In this document: in pieces, positions 51,381 through 55,992 of the stretch
Numbering within the stretch: position 1 is the stretch's first letter
How the letters are laid out: every line of letters starts with the position of its first letter
Origin: Bacteroidales bacterium
GTDB lineage: Bacteria; Bacteroidota; Bacteroidia; Bacteroidales; F082
Length of the DNA stretch: 55,992 bases
NCBI GenBank assembly: GCA_017537965.1
Contig: JAFYJV010000005.1
Coordinates: 1-55,992 of the forward strand
Reading direction: 5' to 3'
Notes under the pieces: generated by a model
The model's database searches: none
Told to the model about the DNA's origin: nothing
The model's input: the letters and a program-made list of their open reading frames with translations, nothing else
Made by a program: the position numbers and the translations under genes

Positions 51381-52979
51381 TCATGACCTACAGGCTTTGA
51401 TAAAGTCCATGAAAAGCGGATGCGGATGCAGCACCGTGGATGAGTATTCGGGATGGAACTGAGTACCGATGTACCAGCGCTTTTCGGGTATTTCGACAAT
51501 TTCAACCAGGTCAGCTGCAGGGTTGATGCCCACGCACTTCATGCCCTTGGCCTCGTACTCGACTTTGTAGGCGTTGTTGAACTCGTAGCGATGACGGTGG
51601 CGTTCCTTGATGAGCGTCTCATTGCCGTAGGCCTCAAAGGCGCGACTGCCTTTGACCAATTCGCACTCGTAAGCACCCAGTCGCATGGTGCCGCCCATCT
51701 GCGTGATGTTCTTCTGCTCCACCATGATGTCGATGACGTTGTGAGGCGTTTGCTCGTCCATCTCGCGGCTATTGGCGTCCTTGTAGCCCAACACGTTGCG
51801 GGCGAACTCAATGACCATCATCTGCATGCCTAGGCAGATGCCGAAGGTGGGAATGTCGTGGGTGCGTGTGTATTCGGCAGCGACAATCTTGCCCTCGATG
51901 CCGCGCATGCCGAAGCCTGGACAGATAACGATACCCGCCAAACCTTCAAGTTTTTCGCTTACGTTCTGAGAGGTAATCTCCTCGCTGTTCACGAAGTGTA
52001 TTTTGGCTTTCACGTCATTGTAGATGCCCGCCAGATTCAGGCTCTCACGGATGCTCTTGTAGGCATCTTGGAGGTCGTACTTGCCCACCAACCCGATATG
52101 CACCTCGCGCTTGGCGTTACGTTGCTTGTCGAGGAAGTCGTGCCAAGCCTTCATGGCGGGTGTCTCGCCCACGGGGATGCCAATCTTACGCATGATAGCC
52201 GCATCAAGGCCTTGGCGTTGCATGTTCACAGGCACTTCGTAGATGCTGGGCAAGTCTTCACTTTGCACCACACATTCCAAGTCCACGTTGCAGAACGAGG
52301 CCACCTTCATGCGCAGGGCATCATCAAGATGGCGCTCCGTGCGCAACACAAGGATATCAGGCTGGATACCCATCGACTGCAACTCCTTCACGCTGTGTTG
52401 TGTGGGCTTTGTCTTCAATTCGTCGGCGGCTTTCAAGTAAGGCACGTATGTCAGATGCACGCACACCGCATTCCTACCCAACTGCCAGCGTAGCTGACGG
52501 ATGGCCTCCATGAATGGCGCGCTCTCAATGTCACCGATGGTACCGCCCACCTCGGTGATGACGAAGTCCAGCTGCTCGTCTTTTTCGTCCTCGCGAAGCA
52601 TTCTTCTTTTGATCTCATCGGTGATGTGCGGAACCACCTGGATAGTCTTTCCCAAATAGTCGCCGCGACGCTCACGGTCGATGACAGTCTTGTAAATGCG
52701 ACCCGTGGTGACACTGTTGTTTCGCGTGGTGTGGATGCCCGTAAAGCGCTCATAGTGTCCCAAGTCGAGGTCGGTCTCCATGCCGTCCATCGTTACATAG
52801 CACTCGCCGTGCTCGTAGGGATTCAGCGTGCCAGGATCGATGTTGATATAGGGATCAAATTTCTGGATGGTTACTTTGAAACCGCGTGCCTGCAGCAGTT
52901 TGCCGATGCTGGCGGAGATAATGCCCTTGCCCAAGGAAGAGACCACGCCGCCCGTGACGAAGATGTACTTTGTTTCCAT
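51381..52979 (-). CDS. pyrG: CTP synthase
   Basis: 532 aa. The N-terminal synthetase domain has the start TKYIFVTGGVVSSLGKGI and the DPYINIDPGTLNPYEHGE region. The C-terminal glutaminase domain has the nucleophile in FGICLGMQ and the HPEYSST motif. It converts UTP to CTP with glutamine. A full -7 promoter (TACCTTTG, 53005-53012, minus) lies upstream. It is flanked on both sides by copies of a 38-bp repeat, which is unusual for this housekeeping gene. Confidence 0.97.
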   Translation of the reverse strand: METKYIFVTGGVVSSLGKGIISASIGKLLQARGFKVTIQKFDPYINIDPGTLNPYEHGECYVTMDGMETDLDLGHYERFTGIHTTRNNSVTTGRIYKTVIDRERRGDYLGKTIQVVPHITDEIKRRMLREDEKDEQLDFVITEVGGTIGDIESAPFMEAIRQLRWQLGRNAVCVHLTYVPYLKAADELKTKPTQHSVKELQSMGIQPDILVLRTERHLDDALRMKVASFCNVDLECVVQSEDLPSIYEVPVNMQRQGLDAAIMRKIGIPVGETPAMKAWHDFLDKQRNAKREVHIGLVGKYDLQDAYKSIRESLNLAGIYNDVKAKIHFVNSEEITSQNVSEKLEGLAGIVICPGFGMRGIEGKIVAAEYTRTHDIPTFGICLGMQMMVIEFARNVLGYKDANSREMDEQTPHNVIDIMVEQKNITQMGGTMRLGAYECELVKGSRAFEAYGNETLIKERHRHRYEFNNAYKVEYEAKGMKCVGINPAADLVEIVEIPEKRWYIGTQFHPEYSSTVLHPHPLFMDFIKACRS

Positions 52980-53004
52980 AACGATTATTCTTTGTTATGG
53001 ACTG

Positions 53005-53012
53005 CAAAGGTA
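53005..53012 (-). promoter_or_regulatory. -7 promoter element for pyrG
   Basis: Minus-strand TACCTTTG, 25 nt before the pyrG ATG; a TTG at 53030-53032 gives a 17-nt spacing. Confidence 0.65.
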
Positions 53013-53163
53013 TAAAAAATTCAAAAAAACAAGCATTCGCCTGAATTGCGAGGATTACACTGTTTTTAGCACAACAACCATTAGTAAACTCCCAATCCAA
53101 TAAGGCAAGGGATAAGCCCGATGAGCATACCCCAGCAAGATTGCACGAAGTGGTATTAGAAAG

Positions 53164-53201
53164 AAAAAGCTATGACAACTTATTGTCAGCGATTTCTTCC
53201 A
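53164..53201. repeat. 38-bp direct repeat flanking pyrG, upstream copy
   Basis: The intact version, which includes the stop and last codons of the glycosyltransferase gene (EEIADNKLS). Direct repeat of 51342-51379, 1.82 kb apart, same orientation. Confidence 0.75.
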
Positions 53202-54336
53202 GCAGCATCTCCTCAAATTGGCTTACCGAGTTCTCAAGCGTGTATTTCTTGGCCGACTCGTGATACAATCCTCCAATATACTTCCTTTCATTGGGATGAT
53301 CGAGCCAGTAGTCGATGGCGCGTGCGAGATCCTTGGGATGTCCAGGCATGAAAAGGGAACGTCCGTCAAGGGCGAACTGCGGCGTGGCACTCACATCGGA
53401 GTTGGCAATGACAGGAACCAGTCCCGTGGCAAAGGCCTCAATGCATGATATGGCCTCGCTCTCCATGTCGCTTGCATGTACATAGAGGTCGGTCATGCCA
53501 AGCAGATGGATCAGCTTCTCCTTGTCAAGGTAAACGAACATCGGCTTGTTGGGGAGTTTCTCACCCAGTTTCACATATTCATCGTATTTCGGCCCACGGC
53601 CGGCAAAAACCAACTGTATCTTGTCGGCATACTTGGAGTAAGGCACCGCATCGATGATCACATCTTGGCGCTTCTCACCCGACAGTCGTCCCACCATCGT
53701 GATGAGAATCTTGCCTTCCAACTCAGGAGTCTTTTCGGGACGGCCTTCTTCAATAAACCGTCTGCCGGCCTCGAGGAAATCTTCTTGAATGCCGTTTGAA
53801 ATGACATGGAGCTTGGCCTTGTAGCCATGGCTCCTGATCATGTCGGCCATGAAATTGGATACGCAATGCACATGGCGAAAACGGTCGTAGTACTCCCTGC
53901 GAAACACCTTGTAAAACCAATCGTTGACGACTTCCACCTTGCCTAAGCCCACCGAAGAAGTCATGTTTTCAGGTTGCATGTGAAACGCCCCTGTGTTGGG
54001 TTTCCCGATCTTGGCGGCATAGCGCTGGGCAGTTATTTCAAGGGCGAAAGGCAGGAAGCCGTGCACTATGTCGGCCCATTCGACGGCGCTTTTGATGACG
54101 TTCATCGCCTCAGGCCCCAAAAACTGCGCAAAATCGAAATCGTGCTTGTCCATCAAGGGTTGGAAAACAGGCATCGTGAAATTAGGCACTGCAAACTTGT
54201 ATTCATCCGGCTCGCCCGCCGTCAAGATCTTGACTTCATGTCCCCTCTTGCGAAGTTCTGCAGCGAAACGCTGGGCCGAGATGCTTGTTCCATTGTTGCT
54301 TGTGTCGTAGGTGTCGATGACAAATAGGATTTTCAT
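53170..54336 (-). CDS. Family-4 glycosyltransferase
   Basis: 388 aa from the ATG at 54336; the frame extends upstream to 54372 but the near-consensus TATTATTG at 54354-54361 marks the promoter. GT-B fold: MKILFVIDTYDTSNNGTSIS and a glycine-rich N-terminal domain, VGRLSGEKRQD (about 215-225) and the EX7E acceptor of MESEAISCIEAFATG (about 291-305). It resembles diacylglycerol-glucosyl or mannosyl transferases of the GT4 family. Substrate unknown. Confidence 0.88.
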   Translation of the reverse strand: MKILFVIDTYDTSNNGTSISAQRFAAELRKRGHEVKILTAGEPDEYKFAVPNFTMPVFQPLMDKHDFDFAQFLGPEAMNVIKSAVEWADIVHGFLPFALEITAQRYAAKIGKPNTGAFHMQPENMTSSVGLGKVEVVNDWFYKVFRREYYDRFRHVHCVSNFMADMIRSHGYKAKLHVISNGIQEDFLEAGRRFIEEGRPEKTPELEGKILITMVGRLSGEKRQDVIIDAVPYSKYADKIQLVFAGRGPKYDEYVKLGEKLPNKPMFVYLDKEKLIHLLGMTDLYVHASDMESEAISCIEAFATGLVPVIANSDVSATPQFALDGRSLFMPGHPKDLARAIDYWLDHPNERKYIGGLYHESAKKYTLENSVSQFEEMLLEEIADNKLS

Positions 54337-54430
54337 GGATTTTTGTTTTGCGACAATAATACAAAAAAGCAATCATTTTTTCCAATTTTTTGATACAAGA
54401 AATTTCTTCTTTGAGGAAGACGAATATTAA

Positions 54431-54443
54431 TGGTGGACCACCA
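54431..54443. promoter_or_regulatory. Perfect palindrome, possible operator
   Basis: TGGTGG-A-CCACCA, 6-bp arms around one base, directly before the tandem repeats. Candidate repressor site, unproven. Confidence 0.45.
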
Positions 54444-54444
54444 G

Positions 54445-54492
54445 ATTATTACGATGGTATACTTTTCAATTATTACACTGGTATACTTTTCA
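54445..54492. repeat. 24-bp tandem direct repeat
   Basis: Two copies (54445-54468 and 54469-54492) matching at 22 of 24 positions, core TGGTATACTTTTCA, with a truncated third start (ATTATTA). May be an iteron-like regulatory site or a slipped duplication. Confidence 0.75.
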
Positions 54493-54700
54493 ATTATTAT
54501 TTACATTATTTATGCAAATCTACTGCAAAAATAAAAATCTTTCATCAATAACACCCATAAATGCAAACTATTCTCAAATTTCCCATAAGTAGCATTTTAA
54601 GCAGATATGTTTCATGGTTGAGAAAAAAATATTTCAAAGTGAAACATTCTCCCTGTTTTTGATACATAATGGATGAAAACAGAATTAAACTGCTTTAAAT

Positions 54701-55330
54701 ATGAATCAGATTTATTTTACAGCCGACCTGCATTTCGGCCATGCTAACATCTTGAAACATTCACCTAATCGGCCTTTTTCTGACACGGTGGATATTGCAG
54801 CACACGACGAATGGCTACTGGACTTGTGGCGGAGCACGGTGGACAGGCGGGATACCGTCTATATCCTTGGGGATCTTACTTTTCTGAAAAGCGAAGAAGC
54901 GCGCCATTTGTTGGAAAAGCTACCAGGAAATAAGTTCCTTGTTGAAGGAAATCACGATGGCTCCATTCGCGCATACAAAAACTACTTCAAAGAGGTGTAT
55001 CAGATCAAAGAGATGCGTTTCAAAACAACTCTTGCGCCTTTCTTGAAAGAAGATTTCAAGGTAGTAATGTGTCACTACCCAATGGTGACTTGGAATCAAA
55101 AACCACGAGGCTCAGTGATGCTTCACGGGCACAGCCATGGAAAGTTGGATGAATATAACGACCAATCGATGGATTTGCGCTTTGATGTTGGCATCGACGG
55201 AAAACTGGCAGGGTTGCGTTTTTTGACACTAGAAGACATCTACAATGCAGCCACAGAAAAGATTACCCAATACAAATGCAATTCTTTTGAGGAGTATGCC
55301 ATGAATAATTACAAGGTAGAGGTGAGATAA
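54701..55330 (+). CDS. Stand-alone calcineurin-like metallophosphoesterase
   Basis: 209 aa, one domain. Metal-binding motifs in order: Asp9-x-His11 (TADLHFGH), GD (57-58), GNHD (83-86), His125 (MCHYP) and GHSH (143-146). This full set suggests activity. Similar small phosphoesterases are common in phages and mobile elements. AT-rich upstream region. It has no tail or signal peptide. The opposite-strand kinase-like gene ends 8 bp away. Confidence 0.85.
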   Translation: MNQIYFTADLHFGHANILKHSPNRPFSDTVDIAAHDEWLLDLWRSTVDRRDTVYILGDLTFLKSEEARHLLEKLPGNKFLVEGNHDGSIRAYKNYFKEVYQIKEMRFKTTLAPFLKEDFKVVMCHYPMVTWNQKPRGSVMLHGHSHGKLDEYNDQSMDLRFDVGIDGKLAGLRFLTLEDIYNAATEKITQYKCNSFEEYAMNNYKVEVR

Positions 55331-55338
55331 ATCCAAAG

Positions 55339-55836
55339 CTAGTTTTTCCTAATAAACTTGACAATACAATCAATACAAGTCGGTTTATCCGTAAGCAGGT
55401 CAATGAAAACATTGGCTGGATGCATGTCTTCCAGATGAAGACGATCACCAATATAATTTACACCTTGTCCGCCATAGTTGTCACGAAAGCCCTTTGCAAC
55501 AACCATTTCATCAATTTCCGCTTTGGTTGCCAATCGTTTGCAACCGATGTAAGGCTGGGTAAGAACACAACGGAATAACCCATCAGCGTCGCGAGTAAAA
55601 CCAATCACTGACATTTGCGTTTCAGGGAAAAGCGTGTTATGAAGTACAATAGCTTCTAGCGCTCTGCCAAATGTAGCATAGATGGAAGTTCGAGCTTTCA
55701 CAACGGATGTACAACCGTCCTTATAATAGACTTTGGCTTCCGCTCCTTCTGCAATAAGAGGCCCAAAAGAAGCTGAAAGAAACTGTTCTGCATGAGGAAA
55801 CCACAACTGTTTGGCTTCCGCCCATCGTTGCACCAA
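55339..55836 (-). CDS. Kinase-like protein (polyvalent protein kinase domain type)
   Basis: 165 aa if the TTG at 55836 is the start; no ATG exists in this frame and it remains open to the window edge, so the true start is uncertain. The sequence follows the polyvalent-type kinase pattern: EAKVYYKDGCTSVVKAR (ATP-site strand with Lys), LEAIVLHNTLFPETQMSVIGF, and LHLEDMHPANVFID near the end, in which the catalytic-loop HxxN is recognisable. Such domains are known from phage and conjugative-element polyvalent proteins. Low GC compared with the chromosome. It follows a partial gene on the same strand. Confidence 0.6.
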   Translation of the reverse strand: MVQRWAEAKQLWFPHAEQFLSASFGPLIAEGAEAKVYYKDGCTSVVKARTSIYATFGRALEAIVLHNTLFPETQMSVIGFTRDADGLFRCVLTQPYIGCKRLATKAEIDEMVVAKGFRDNYGGQGVNYIGDRLHLEDMHPANVFIDLLTDKPTCIDCIVKFIRKN

Positions 55837-55853
55837 TTCCTCTTGCTTGACGT

Positions 55854-55992
55854 CTATTTCCCAGTTTGTTGGGCTGCCTGTTTGGCCTGTTGTAGCATCT
55901 CCACTTGTTTCAAGGCTTCTTCGCGCGTAGTTGCATACGATGTACGCCCCAATGAGCGGCGCACCTGCCGTGCAGAGTCCTGCATGCTCTGG
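55854..55992 (-). CDS. C-terminal end of an unknown protein (partial)
   Basis: Open frame on the minus strand from the window edge to a TAG at 55854-55856. The visible 45 residues are basic then helical (SARQVRRSLGRTSYA, then EEALKQVEMLQQAKQAAQQTGK). The other reading frame in this region also lacks stops, so the call is tentative. The family cannot be told. Confidence 0.45.
   Translation of the reverse strand, partial: QSMQDSARQVRRSLGRTSYATTREEALKQVEMLQQAKQAAQQTGK

Larger units (their letters stand above)
54337..54700. other. AT-rich 364-bp intergenic region at the start of the accessory segment
   Basis: No gene is seen. From the left it holds the glycosyltransferase promoter (54354-54361), a perfect palindrome TGGTGG-A-CCACCA (54431-54443), two 24-bp tandem repeats (54445-54492) and AT-rich sequence with a small inverted pair GTTTCA / TGAAAC further on. 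No clear promoter for the phosphoesterase was found. Confidence 0.7.

Overview
The window (about 56 kb, close to 50% GC) is a chromosomal segment of a Bacteroidales-type member of the Bacteroidota. Three lines of sequence evidence agree. Most intergenic regions that can be read carry the Bacteroidota -7 promoter element TAnnTTTG, often with a TTG/TTTG about 19 nt upstream. Several secreted proteins end in type IX secretion (T9SS) type A sorting domains. Families largely confined to the phylum are present (DUF3822, DUF3244, BspA-like LRR proteins, C10 peptidases with long C-terminal extensions). I cannot name a genus.

Layout. 1-1.7 kb: the 3' part of mutS, two identical tRNA-Gly(GCC) genes and tRNA-Leu(UAA), with two clear intrinsic terminators. 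1.7-11.2 kb, mostly minus strand: 5-formyl-THF cyclo-ligase, a lipoprotein, a YitT-type membrane protein, an unknown membrane protein, a DASS/SLC13 transporter, two adjacent CYTH/CYTH-like proteins, a lamin-tail-domain lipoprotein and an OprO/P-type porin. 11.2-18.8 kb, minus strand: a secreted-protease block with a lipoprotein translationally coupled to an exported papain-like C1 peptidase, a second C1 peptidase, a T9SS protein and a large C10 (streptopain-family) peptidase. Diverging from the last are a membrane-tethered TPR regulator and a small exported DUF3244 protein.

21.2-37.5 kb: mainly housekeeping genes: a cysteate synthase (sulfonolipid-type chemistry), rplU-rpmA, serS, a TPR operon ending in rsmA, lolE-like permease, rbfA, dtd, a long-chain acyl-CoA ligase, holA, AMP nucleosidase, DUF3822-rsmD and a fused OlsF-type aminolipid acyltransferase. 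37.5-54.3 kb: sbcCD, a second large C10 peptidase, a PLP C-S lyase with a Tat-lipoprotein signal, a membrane-anchored Ntn amidase, a third compact C10 peptidase lacking a propeptide, an Fe-alcohol dehydrogenase, a BspA-like protein, pyrG and a family-4 glycosyltransferase. From about 54.4 kb to the end the sequence looks accessory: an AT-rich 364-bp gap with a 24-bp tandem repeat and a perfect palindrome, a stand-alone metallophosphoesterase, a polyvalent-type kinase-like protein and the end of another gene.

Themes. (1) Three C10 and two C1 exported cysteine peptidases in one window, with a regulator and a candidate inhibitor beside one of them. (2) Two unusual-lipid enzymes, cysteate synthase and OlsF-type acyltransferase. 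(3) Short purine/pyrimidine-biased tandem repeats between genes that encode the ends of several proteins. (4) A 38-bp direct repeat flanking pyrG that copies the end of the neighbouring glycosyltransferase gene. No CRISPR array, insertion sequence or rRNA was seen.
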